Positions 1 through 9,468 of a stretch of DNA of 57,130 nucleotides are shown here, piece after piece; positions within the stretch are counted from its first letter, which is position 1; the number at the start of each line of letters is the position of its first letter. The stretch is from Purshia tridentata. Its lineage: Eukaryota; Streptophyta; Magnoliopsida; Rosales; Rosaceae. The notes under the pieces are model-generated. The model saw only the letters and a list, made by a program, of their open reading frames with translations. It searched no databases and had not been told where the DNA came from. Both the position numbers and the translations under genes were made by a program. The stretch lies in NCBI GenBank assembly GCA_003254885.1, contig QANT01000058.1:1-57130 (forward strand), written 5' to 3'.

Positions 1-120
1 AGAAGAAGAATAAGGAAGAAGGAAGAAGGAAGAAAGAAGAAAGAAGAAAGAAGAAAGAGAAAAAAAAAATTGAACCAGAGAAGAAGAAGAAAGAAGAAAG
101 AGAAAAAAGAAAAAAAATTG
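1..120. repeat. Purine-rich (GAA)n/(GGAAGAA)n low-complexity tract
   Basis: The first 120 bases are almost entirely A and G, built from imperfect GAA, GAAGAA and GGAAGAA units. The open frame across it encodes only Lys/Arg/Glu and is a product of composition, not a gene. Confidence 0.8.
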
Positions 121-177
121 AATAAAAGTGTTTTTTTTTTAATAAATTTTTTTAATAATATTTTATTATTTATTTGT

Positions 178-376
178 CCACGTGGCTATATCTGGCAGAC
201 ATCTGACATATGTGTCAGTGCCATGTCAGCATTTAACAGACTTTTAGACGGAATAGTTGACGGAGGTATGTATTTGCAAAAAAAATGAAGATGGGGTACC
301 AAAAAATTCAAAAAAAATTAGGGGTACCAACTTGCAATTCGACCCAAACCTGAGGTACTAAATTGCAGTTTACCCA
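178..376. repeat. Dispersed-repeat-like fragment, unclassified
   Basis: This stretch has a CCACGTGGC palindrome, then two GGGGTACCAA-type units and a closing AAATTGCAGTTTACCC. Phrases of this kind recur next to transposable elements in plant genomes, from general memory. I see no terminal repeats, target-site duplication or coding frame, so no family is assigned. Confidence 0.3.
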
Positions 377-578
377 TATATATTTATAATTTTTATAATA
401 GATTTTATTGACAAACTAATTTAAAATACTCTAAACTTAAACTATATAGTAACATAAATAGTTTATAAACTATATGGTATTATAAACTATAATAGGGGTT
501 TTGATTTACTCTATAATAGGAATTAAACATATACAAACATATATATACTATATAAAAATTTAATATATATAATTTGCA

Positions 579-746
579 GATCGGATCGGATATATCCGTA
601 GTTTTCAATATTGATATCCGTATTCGATCCACAAATTACGGATCGGATCGGATCGATATCCACAAATACAAAATTACGGATTTGATCGGTACAATATCCA
701 CAAATTGCAGATCGAATCGGATCGGTAAGTAAATTTTCGGTATATT
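579..746. repeat. Degenerate tandem repeat of an ATCGGATCGGATATCCACAA-like unit
   Basis: About four imperfect units alternate GATCGGATCGGAT with ATATCCACAAATT(A/G)C(A/G). The units are partly self-complementary (GATATCC/GGATAT), so the block could fold. No gene covers it; the minus-strand frame here is repetitive and not coding-like. Confidence 0.6.
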
Positions 747-770
747 TATGCACCTCTGCAATACACAACG

Positions 771-1686
771 GGGACCTCTAGAAAAGGTTGGGCAGAAAAT
801 GACTTATCAAGCTTTAGGCCTGTCAACCAAAATTTAGAGCCCGGGCTATGCCTTTTTAGCCTAGCCTTCCATCTTCCCATTCCCAGTACTGAGGCACTGT
901 GGTCCTCGCATAAAAAAAAGGAAAAAAAAACTCCAATTACTAACTTGCTAATTTTTTCACACCTGCCTTTTATGATTTTATCCTCTATTTCTTCTTCCCA
1001 ACACCAAAGAGAGAGGAAAACTAAAAAATTTTGGACTGGACCATTACTGTTATCCTCTTCTGCTATAACTTTCCCTACTTAGATTATAGTTTCAATGAAG
1101 ACCTTAAAGTCAAGAACAAAAAAGTGATGGCCTTAAAAATAAAAATGAAAAGAACACCAGTTTCAATGGGTCTTTTTGGTATTGGATCGAATGGGAAGGG
1201 TGAGGTTAGAAGGTTCAAATTCTGTTGATGTGGGAGTGGGACAGTGTGAAGTTTCCAAGCATTGGTATTTTTAGTGGTTGATTATAGAGGTAATGAAAGG
1301 AATGATTTTGTTTTCCTTCTTTTTGGTGATGATGAAGAAGGGAATAGGTGGAGCACTTGGTAAAAGCCATGGTTGGAGCCATAGAGTTTGCTTTGCCCAC
1401 CCATTTAAAGATTCAATGCTCTTTTGTCCTTTGTTCACCTCGTTTCAGAAGGACACTAAAAAACCCAAAAGACCTAAAGAACAACTGAACAAGCAAGCAG
1501 AGGAGACAAGGACCCAAGTTTTTGTCTTGCATGCATTTACATGCACCTCTGTGTTTTGCATGGACAAAATAGTCCCCTAGCTACCCCAATCCAATCCCCC
1601 CTGCAAATTGCAACCCTCCAAAGTCCAAACCCTAATCCTCCACAACCTTAACAACCCCTCCCAAGTCCCAACTACCACGCGGTCCA
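771..1686. other. Intergenic, no gene seen
   Basis: AT-rich unique-looking sequence. Short open frames on both strands (for example around 1278-1580) have no recognisable domain and no splice context, and I treat them as chance. Confidence 0.5.
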
Positions 1687-1713
1687 CCCCCCCCCCCCCC
1701 CCCCCCCCCCCCC
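1687..1713. repeat. Homopolymer run of 27 C
   Basis: An uninterrupted run of 27 cytosines about 100 bases upstream of a TATA-like site. Poly-C/poly-G of this length is rare in AT-rich plant DNA. The G-rich strand could form a quadruplex, but the exact length may be a sequencing or assembly artefact. Confidence 0.9.
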
Positions 1714-1815
1714 AATAAAGTAAACATTTTTAATGAACATAATGATGATAAAGCAACACATTAAATAAAAAGATGTCAATTAATGTTTGATAAGACCAAC
1801 AAAGTTACTGAGCCG

Positions 1816-1822
1816 TATAAAG
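1816..1822 (+). promoter_or_regulatory. Candidate distal TATA box for the LRR gene
   Basis: TATAAAG sits about 620 bases before the first ATG of the LRR gene and is followed by a long CT-rich stretch typical of a plant leader. A second candidate lies at 2119-2127, so the start site is ambiguous. Confidence 0.4.
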
Positions 1823-2118
1823 GGCAATCCTAGCTTTCGCTTTCACTATCAAGTCCCTCTGAGATGCCCCTAGTATTACTACTCTTCTGTTCTTAATTAT
1901 TATTGTTGTTATTTGTCACAACTATTATTACTTTGGTACCCTTCGAGAACTGCGCTTTAGATCTTGTGTGTCTTGGCCCTTTCTGCTATATACTTTCTTA
2001 GCTTTTCCTTAAACACAAGAGAGAGAGAGCTCTGTTGCCTTTTTCTTCATTCAACAGCTTTGGATCTTTCTCAAATTCTGTTTGGGTCTCAAACATTTGC
2101 GGTTTCCTTATTTCCTTA

Positions 2119-2127
2119 TATATAAAG
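2119..2127 (+). promoter_or_regulatory. Candidate proximal TATA box for the LRR gene
   Basis: TATATAAAG, a closer match to the plant TATA consensus than the distal site, lies 315 bases before the start codon. If it is used, transcription would start near 2150 and the small upstream frame at 2133 would lie largely outside the mRNA. Confidence 0.4.
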
Positions 2128-2132
2128 GACCC

Positions 2133-2234
2133 ATGTTGTTGTTTCTCATGGAAATCACATCTATGATTGTGGGTTTGTGTTTCCTAAACCATTGCTCTTT
2201 TGGGTCTGTTTGTCATCTCACTTTTACCCCATAA
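2133..2234 (+). other. Possible upstream ORF (33 codons) in the LRR gene leader
   Basis: An ATG at 2133 opens a 33-residue frame closed by TAA at 2232-2234. It would be in the leader only if transcription starts at the distal TATA site. The peptide is hydrophobic, with no known motif. It may simply be chance. Confidence 0.25.
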
Positions 2235-2441
2235 ACCCCATGATTCAGAAGAAAGAGAAAAAAAAAACAACAACAAAAATCTTCTGCTGGGTTTCATAGA
2301 TACAATGCATGGGGCATCTGATAGAGTCACCAGAATTTTCACTTGAATTCAACTCAAGCTAGCTTCTTCTTCAATATGGCCTCCTCTGTTATTTTCTGTA
2401 TCTAGTTTGTTGTAATCCAACTTCTTTTGAATTTAACATCC

Positions 2442-4410
2442 ATGAAGGGTTATACTGCCAATATCAGTCCTGTCTTTTTTGTTATTTTTATCCTCTTTAT
2501 GACTGCTTGGTGCTCTGAAGATGCAGATGTAGAGGTAGCTCCAATGGAGAAAACAGAGCAAGAAGCCCTGTACTCTGCAATACAAGGCTTTATGGGTAAA
2601 TGGTGGAATGGCTCAGACCTCTATCCGGATCCTTGTGGGTGGACTCCTATACAGGTACTTTTTACCCCCACCCACCATTCTGTACCGTCTGTGGTAATGC
2701 ATATTGCCATAGTGAAGAGCTTTATTCGTACACAAATAAGCCCTGTATAAGGCTACGACAAGTTCCTTTTTTTCTTTCATGATTATTATTCATCATATAG
2801 TTTTTTCTTTTCTATTTCTGGTAGATCGATATGCAATTTTTTTATTATAATTTTTAAACATTGTTTGGAAATTTGATAAGGAAATGCATGCTACAGTTCG
2901 CTTAACATTAACAGTGCTTCAAAACTAGAAATCTTCTTCTTCCTGTTATTAAGTTAGCAGTGGTTGCGGTGGACTGGTGGGGGTTGATCAACATCAAGCT
3001 ATAGAACAATTTTATTCATAGTATTTGGCACAGTTTTAAGTGATTAGCAGAACTAATAAATTGAACTTTCGCAAAACATTGCATGCATTCTTTGCTGTTC
3101 CACGCTAAGTTTATAACCACCAGCTATTATATTAATCAAAGATTTGAGTTTTCAGAGTTTGATAGGATTTTTCATCTTTTGTGCAGGGGGTGTCTTGTGA
3201 TCTCTTTGATGGGCTTTGGTATGTGACTGCCTTAAATATTGGGCCCATTCATGACAACTCCCTAAGTTGTTCGACAAATCCAAAATTTAGACCACAACTC
3301 TTTGATTTGAAGCACCTGAAATCTTTATCCTTTTTCAATTGTTTCCTCTCACCTCACAAGCATGCAGTTGCAATCCCCACAGACAACTGGTGGAAACTTG
3401 CTGGCAGCTTAGAATCATTAGAGTTTCGATCGAACCCTGGCCTTATTGGACAAATCCCATCTAGCTTTGGTAGCCTCAGAAAGCTTCAATCATTAGTACT
3501 TCTAGAGAATGGATTAACTGGTGGATTTGCAGCAAATGTTGGTGACTTAATCCACTTGAAGAGGCTAGTTCTTGCTGGAAACTGGTTTACTGGTCCAATT
3601 CCTGATAGTTTTGGTGGGTTGACTCAGCTATTAATCTTTGACTTAAGTGGGAATTCATTATCTGGGCCTTTGCCACTCAGTCTTGGAAGCTTAACTTCAC
3701 TCTTAAAGCTTGATGTGAGCAACAACCTATTGGAAGGGAAGCTGCCAAGTGAGCTTGGTAGTCTAAAGAAATTGACCCTTTTGGACCTTAGGAACAACAA
3801 ATTTTCAGGTGGGTTGTCCAAGTCACTTCAAGAGATGAATTCCTTGGAAGAGATGGTCTTGTCCCACAACCCAATTGGTGGAGACCTTAATTGCCTAGAG
3901 TGGCAAAAGATACAAAACTTGGTCGTTTTGGATCTCTCTGGCACAGGTTTAACAGGTGACATTCCTGAGTCCATATCAAAGTTACAGAGACTGAGGTTCT
4001 TGGGTTTAAGTGACAACAAGCTCACAGGCAGCCTCTTACCAAAACTTGCAACTTTACCATGTCTTAGTGCACTCTATCTACATGGGAACAACCTGACAGG
4101 GGACCTTAAATTCTCTGAATGGTTTTATCAGAAAATGGGGAGTCGTTTTGGGGCTTGGAACAACCCAAATCTCTGCTATGCCAGTGCATTGGTGCCAGCA
4201 GGCCATGTACCATATGGGGTAAAGCCATGCCAGCCAGAGGTCACATTGCTTGAACCCAATTCAAAAGCAGAGTTGGGTGATGGAGGTTCAAATCAAAATT
4301 CCCATTTCATGGCTTCTTTGGGATTATCAAGCTATGGCATTGATGGGTTCTGGTGCCTTAGTGGACTTATGCAGTTAATGATAATTCTATTATTGAATTG
4401 GTTCCTGTAG
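2442..4410 (+). CDS. LRR receptor-like surface protein without kinase (PII-2 type), predicted GPI-anchored
   Basis: Two exons, 2442-2654 and 3187-4410, joined by a 532-base GT-AG intron, give 478 residues. Residues 1 to about 27 form a signal peptide (hydrophobic run VFFVIFILFM). The N-terminal cap carries paired cysteines (PDPCGW...GVSCD). About ten 24-residue plant-type leucine-rich repeats follow, with the LTGxIP style of motif (for example GLTGDIPES). The last ~23 residues are hydrophobic and end at the stop, with no kinase and no basic cytosolic tail, which suggests a GPI-anchor signal. Arrangement and wording match Arabidopsis PIRIFORMOSPORA INDICA-INSENSITIVE 2 and its relatives, plasma-membrane LRR proteins first tied to growth promotion by a root endophyte. 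The ATG at 2442 is chosen because the upstream in-frame stretch has no earlier ATG. The family call is firm; the exact ortholog is less so. Confidence 0.88.
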
Positions 4411-5983
4411 GGTAGTAGTACTTTCTTGTAGAAGTCCAGAATATAACCCCTCAAGAAGTAATTGTAACTTGACTTTTATTGCTGGTTTGCTTCCTTACTT
4501 TTGTCTCCTAACATGAACTTGATATAGAACTTTCCTGGCCACAGGAACAGCATATATTTCATCTTCAATTGCTGAAATGCTCAACTCTTTCTCAAAACAC
4601 TCACTTTGCACAATTTGTTACCATCACACATTTCACAAGCGAGTCTAACCCATTAGATCACTTGCACATTTAAACAAGAAATTTTCTTGATCCATTTTAT
4701 GGGATAATTATTATAGGAAAGAACATAAGAACTTTTATGATTGGCCAGTTGCCCTGTAGCCAATGCCCACCAAGCAAAATTCATTTTGGTTTCTTGCTAA
4801 ACAAAGCAACCCAACCAACTTGAAATGGTGGGAATTTTTACCAGTAGTGGGAAATGACTTGAATGGAACAAGGGTGAGACCGTGAGAATGATATTTTCAT
4901 TGGGTTTTTGAAGGAAAAGGGGGTATATTATGTTTTGACTTTAATACATTGAAACTGAAATTTGGGTCATTTTTACTTAGTAGTAGCCCCTAGCCTCCTG
5001 CATGGCCTGTACTTTGGTGGCATGGGTGGACTTGTAGCCTGTGTACTGTGCTTTTATCGACCTTGTGTTATAAAAAGACGATGAGTATGAATGGATGATG
5101 GCGTGGGTTGGGTCTATATTCCATAAATGCAACAGACAATTAAATGTTAACGCTGTTTCAACTAAGATTGGGGGGGTCTCTGTGTTTTAGCCTTGTAGGA
5201 CCTAAATAGGCTTCTTCAATTGTTCTTGGTGCTGAGTGGTTTCTGAGAGCTAGAAAACTGAATATTCATTTGGGAAGGGAAACTAGGGTTTCTTTTTTTC
5301 AAGTTTGTAGTGATCAAACACCCTCCTACTCCATTTGGACCATTTCAATGCTTGTTTAGGAAATATGCGACGAGAAAAAAATAGCTACACTTTTTCCCGT
5401 CCAGGCTGGACTGATGGTGATTTATATGTCTTCAATTGGTTAATTTGTCAAAAATTGTAAAGGTCTTTTTTATATAACTATATTATTAAAGCCTTAAAGG
5501 AGGTCTCTACCCTTTTTTTCTTTTTCTTTTTTAAGATCGGAGGTCTCTCTACCTTAAATTACATACATGTAGTGTTGTTGGCTCATTAAACACTAAGATC
5601 TTGTTGGGAATTCAGGTTTGAATTTTATTATTGTTTTGCACTGAACGATATCTGGATTGGACTGGTTGTTAAGAGTACTATTTGGTGCTTGGTAAGCATA
5701 AGGTGAGATTAGGCTTTGTACAATATTGACCTTTCCTTTGTGCAGCGTGAAAATTATTTCTTTTGGGCTTGTTGGGCTTTGTCAATAAGCCCAACTTCAT
5801 CCCTTTTTCTTGGTTTGGGCTGGTGCTGATTGCAAAACCATGATTCATGATTCATGAAGATGGGGATATTCATCTGCCCAACACTATAAGCAATTTTGCA
5901 ACATCGATTTAGACCAGTAGCATTGTTCTACTGGACTCTATGACTCTCAGACTGTGATATATAAACATATAACTTTGATATGT
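4411..5983. other. Intergenic, 3' flank of the LRR gene
   Basis: The first ~150 bases are probably the 3' UTR. The rest is unique-looking AT-rich DNA with no coding frame, RNA gene or clear repeat that I can support. Confidence 0.5.
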
Positions 5984-7005
5984 GAAACATAACATACCAT
6001 TTCTGATGGCTCTCCTATATATGTGACATAATGTCACACCATTTTAGCATGGACTTATGAATGGGTTGAATTCATAGTGACTGGAGATTGTAGGAAATCA
6101 ACCCCGTCAATGTGGCAGATTGCTCACTAATGAACCATCCATTTCAGTACCTCTTTTTGTGTGCATTGGGTTTTGCTTCTTAAACTTTCTCACTGTATTT
6201 ATTTGAAAAATGCAGCTACCCACTACTATATTTTGGGTTATTTTTCAGTATACTATATCCTCTGTTTTAATTGGCGATTCATGAATGTGCAAGTCTTTTT
6301 CTAATTGGTGGAGGGAGGGAAAGGTAGATTTGACTAAAGCTACATATGAGATAAGGAATAGTAACAAACTTTCATTTGATGTTGATTTTTTGACAAGGGT
6401 ACCATATCCCATTGAATTTTGGGCTGGGAATTACAATTGGATCATAAGAAAAATAATGGTTCCATGTACCATATTGCTTTTTCTTTTTTGGTGCAGCCTA
6501 CATTCATCTTAAATCCCAAAGTCCCTTTCAAACGAAAAAAAAGGAAAAATAAGAAAGCAAGCCCAAGTCCCTTCATAAACTCATGTCCATCAGTACTGGT
6601 GGTGTTGCTCTCAGTTACCAAATTTTGGAAGCACGTGGATGCGAGGCCCTAGCTAATTGACTACCAAAATATTAATAAAAGAGTTGATATATATAGTATA
6701 CTGAAAACAAAACAAAAAACAAACAAAATATGGGTAGTAGATAGATACATACCTGCATTTTCCAAATAAATACAGTGACAATAAAGTTTAAAAAACAAAA
6801 CCCACTTATGAGCAAGTGTAGCACAACATGAACACACTCCAAGTACTGTGAAATGGACGGTTCATTAGCGAGCAATCTGGCATATTGATGATTGGGTTAG
6901 TTTTACTATAATCTCCAATCACTATTAACACAACCATTTCATGCTATAAAATGGTGTGACATTATGTCACATAGGTGAGCCATCAGACATGGTATGTTAT
7001 GTTTC
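5984..7005. mobile_element. Fold-back (long terminal inverted repeat) element, non-coding
   Basis: The left arm 5984-6258 is matched, in reverse complement, by the right arm 6691-7005. Outer ends begin GAAACATAACATACC on both sides. Inside, several blocks match exactly or nearly so (TGACATAATGTCACACCATTTTA, AGATTGCTC, TTTCAGTATACTATAT). Identity is roughly 75-80% by eye, with small indels. The loop of about 430 bases has no transposase. Long inverted ends with a short non-coding core resemble non-autonomous Mutator-like or fold-back elements, but I found no matching target-site duplication. The alternative is an inverted segmental duplication that could transcribe into a long hairpin. A 17-base palindrome, TGTGACATAATGTCACA, lies inside each arm (slightly altered on the right). 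Confidence 0.75.
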
Positions 7006-7355
7006 AAGCCCCAGCCAATGAGCCCATTTGCATTTAGTACTAGAACTGGTCCCAAATTGTAAGTATTATTAAACTAAACACCACATAGTATGAATATTGT
7101 ATGACTTTGGAGTAATTTGCACCAAATTTCACGCATAATATTAATATATGTTGGAGCAAGCAAATAATCAGATTGTCAACAACCCCAGGCATAAGCCATA
7201 ATCACCGGTTTTGGCCTGCATTTATGTTTACCTGCCCCGGAGGTCGGTCTCAACAGGTAAAGCTATATCCTACATTTTCCATTTGTCTAATTTTTCTTTT
7301 CTTTTGGATTAATAATAATTAAATCCAATAAGGTGGCTCATTGCTAGCTAACTAT

Positions 7356-7393
<38 letters not shown>

Positions 7394-8870
7394 CTATATG
7401 TATATTGTCAACATACCATGCGCATCACATTGATGTTCGACATGGAATAATATTCAATACCCATCTTAAATTGCATACCAACCCATGAACCCAGTTGGCA
7501 TTTGCCACATGTTCAACACGCAAACCCTCCTTCCAAGTCTTGATTTAGACCCTTAATTATTTTATATATTTTTTGAAAATACTCAGCTACCAAATTGCTA
7601 TCACAATATTTTGGTCAATTGAGGTGTATTGTATGTATTATTAGACTCTGCTAGTATTTCAACAAAAACCCATTTAGGTAATATTGAAATTTGATTGACT
7701 AAATCGAACACTATTGAATCTGGTTTTAACATGCAAGCATGATTGATGAACAGATAGTGAAAGAAAAAATACTTTATATATAAAAAGTATATAAATTTCT
7801 TTATATATTAGTAAATATGCCTATTGGATATCACAACTGAGATTATATACCAAAACAGGTGTCCGTCAGTGTCACGTTGAATGTTATAAAGTTATAAACA
7901 AAGAAAGAAATCAGTGGACCCCCGTAAAGCTTGTTTTCTTATCAGACCTTCGCACGCAAAAGATCATCTATCCCTCATCCTCACCATGACTCATCCATCA
8001 AAAAAAAGCTTCCCAAACTTTTAATTAAAAGGCATGATATGAAAGCCACATATATAAACCCATTATTATGGCATGGCAATCATAATTTGGTGATGTGTAA
8101 ATGATGTATTTTGTATAGACCAAACAGAGCACTACCATCTACGATAGTTCTAATTGCCTTCTCTCTTTCAAATTTTCAATCAAAATTGTCCAAACACAAA
8201 ACCCTTGATTTCAAAGATGCCTTCATCATCGAATCGTCATGATTCATGAAATTACTTAATTATAGTTTGTGTCATTACTTTCCCATAAACCACTTTAATT
8301 AGTTGCTGTTGTTAAGTTTTACCATTCAACTTCAAAATAATATCGTTTTAGACTTAAGTTTGAGAACTCAACTGATATGTTAACTAAGTTTTTGTTCTTG
8401 TTCAATATATTGACCTACTTGGCGTCTCTAAAGTCTCATTTTTGGTGCGTATGAGACAAGATAACTTCCTGTCCCAAAAATTTAGAAAAAGGAAGGAAAT
8501 TCCAAGCAGCCAAGATTGTATTCTTGGTGGGACTTTGAGAAATAAGAACACACAACATAACAGTAGCTTTGCACAAAACGCAGCTGAAGCAAGTGGAGAC
8601 ACACTCGCCTTCTGCATCAAAAGAAAGTGACCGACTTTCATTCAGAGTAAGGTGGTGTTTTTCACACGCACACAAACACCATATTTTCCCGGAAAATATT
8701 TCAATGAATTTGACTTGGAAATAAAGAAAATGGGGTGTGTAAAACATAAGGAAATTAAATCAAAGTTATGAGGCCAAGTCTTAAGCCGGCACCAAATACG
8801 TACAAATTAACTTTGTACCAAAATTTATACACATTTTCAAAACCGTTGACATTGAATTCAAAATTCCATT
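7006..8870. other. Intergenic upstream of the IDA-type gene
   Basis: AT-rich DNA with a compound microsatellite at 7355-7393. The overlapping frames at 8402-8747 lie on both strands over the same bases, have no domain and look like chance. Confidence 0.5.
7355..7393. repeat. Compound microsatellite (AC)n(AT)n
   Basis: About 12 AC units pass directly into about 8 AT units. Confidence 0.9.
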
Positions 8871-9012
8871 TAGTCATTAGCGTGCAGTTCACTTCAACCT
8901 TCTTCTCTTTCCCAGTCTTTACAATGCCAAATGCCAAACCTATAGTCATTAGCGTGCAGTTCACTTCAACCTTCTTCACTTTCCCAGTCTTTACAATGCC
9001 AAATGCCAAACC
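8871..9012. repeat. 72-bp tandem duplication in the IDA-type promoter
   Basis: Copy 1 (8871-8942) and copy 2 (8943-9012) are essentially identical, starting TAGTCATTAGCGTGCAGTTC, with one clear substitution (CTCTTT versus CACTTT). The second copy ends about 20 bases before the TATA box at 9035, so any binding site in the unit is doubled next to the core promoter. Confidence 0.92.
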
Positions 9013-9034
9013 TTTTCATGTTTCCCCATGCAAG

Positions 9035-9045
9035 TATATATAAAA
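9035..9045 (+). promoter_or_regulatory. TATA box of the IDA-type gene
   Basis: TATATATAAAA about 140 bases before the ATG, directly downstream of the duplicated 72-bp unit. Spacing fits a leader of roughly 110 bases. Confidence 0.65.
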
Positions 9046-9183
9046 CATACACCCTCTTCCCATCTCAGTAAAAAACAGAAAAAGAAAAAACTTAAAACTG
9101 CTACAATTGTTCAATATTTCAGTTATTCCTTAAACCTCCATATCAATCCATTCGAAAAAAACATACTTACTCTGCACGCTACA

Positions 9184-9468
9184 ATGGTGTCCTCTGCTAA
9201 ATCTGTTGTTATATTTCTCATTCTCCTTCTGATTGGTTCGTGCGCGGCTACAAGGCTAGGGAAGACGACAACGACGACGATGGTGGTGGTGGTGGACGAG
9301 AAGGCTTCGATGAATTTGGAGCATACAAAGCTTAACCCAAGAAAATACCAGACGGGTTTTCATTACAAAGGGCAGATATTCAGCTTCTTCCCCAAAGGGA
9401 CTCCCATCCCTCCTTCTGGTCCTTCAAAGAGGCACAACTCTGTGGTCAACTCTACACCTGAAAACTGA
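9184..9468 (+). CDS. IDA-like: IDA/IDL-type secreted signalling prepropeptide
   Basis: Single exon, 94 residues. Residues 1 to about 22 are a signal peptide (hydrophobic VVIFLILLLI, then small residues at the likely cut site). A variable Thr/Val-rich middle follows. The conserved C-terminal block is PKGTPIPPSGPSKRHN at residues 70-85, ending NSVVNSTPEN. This is the PIP motif of INFLORESCENCE DEFICIENT IN ABSCISSION peptides, which are cut out in the cell wall, proline-hydroxylated and bound by the HAESA/HSL receptor kinases to trigger cell separation. The tail resembles that of IDA itself more than that of the distant IDL members. IDA has Ala where this has Gly (PPSA to PPSG). I chose the ATG at 9184 because it opens the signal peptide and lies downstream of the TATA box; the longer frame upstream begins before the likely transcript. 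Confidence 0.93.
   Translation: MVSSAKSVVIFLILLLIGSCAATRLGKTTTTTMVVVVDEKASMNLEHTKLNPRKYQTGFHYKGQIFSFFPKGTPIPPSGPSKRHNSVVNSTPEN

Noticed and set aside
5842..5857. 16-mer GATTCATGATTCATGA, repeated exactly at 10432-10447
   Set aside because: Low-complexity, two copies only; likely chance in AT-rich DNA.
7355..7393. CRISPR-like or regular repeat array
   Set aside because: It is a simple AC/AT microsatellite; no spacer-repeat arrays occur in the window.
8402..8747. Three overlapping frames on both strands
   Set aside because: Mutual shadows over one stretch, no homology that I recognise.
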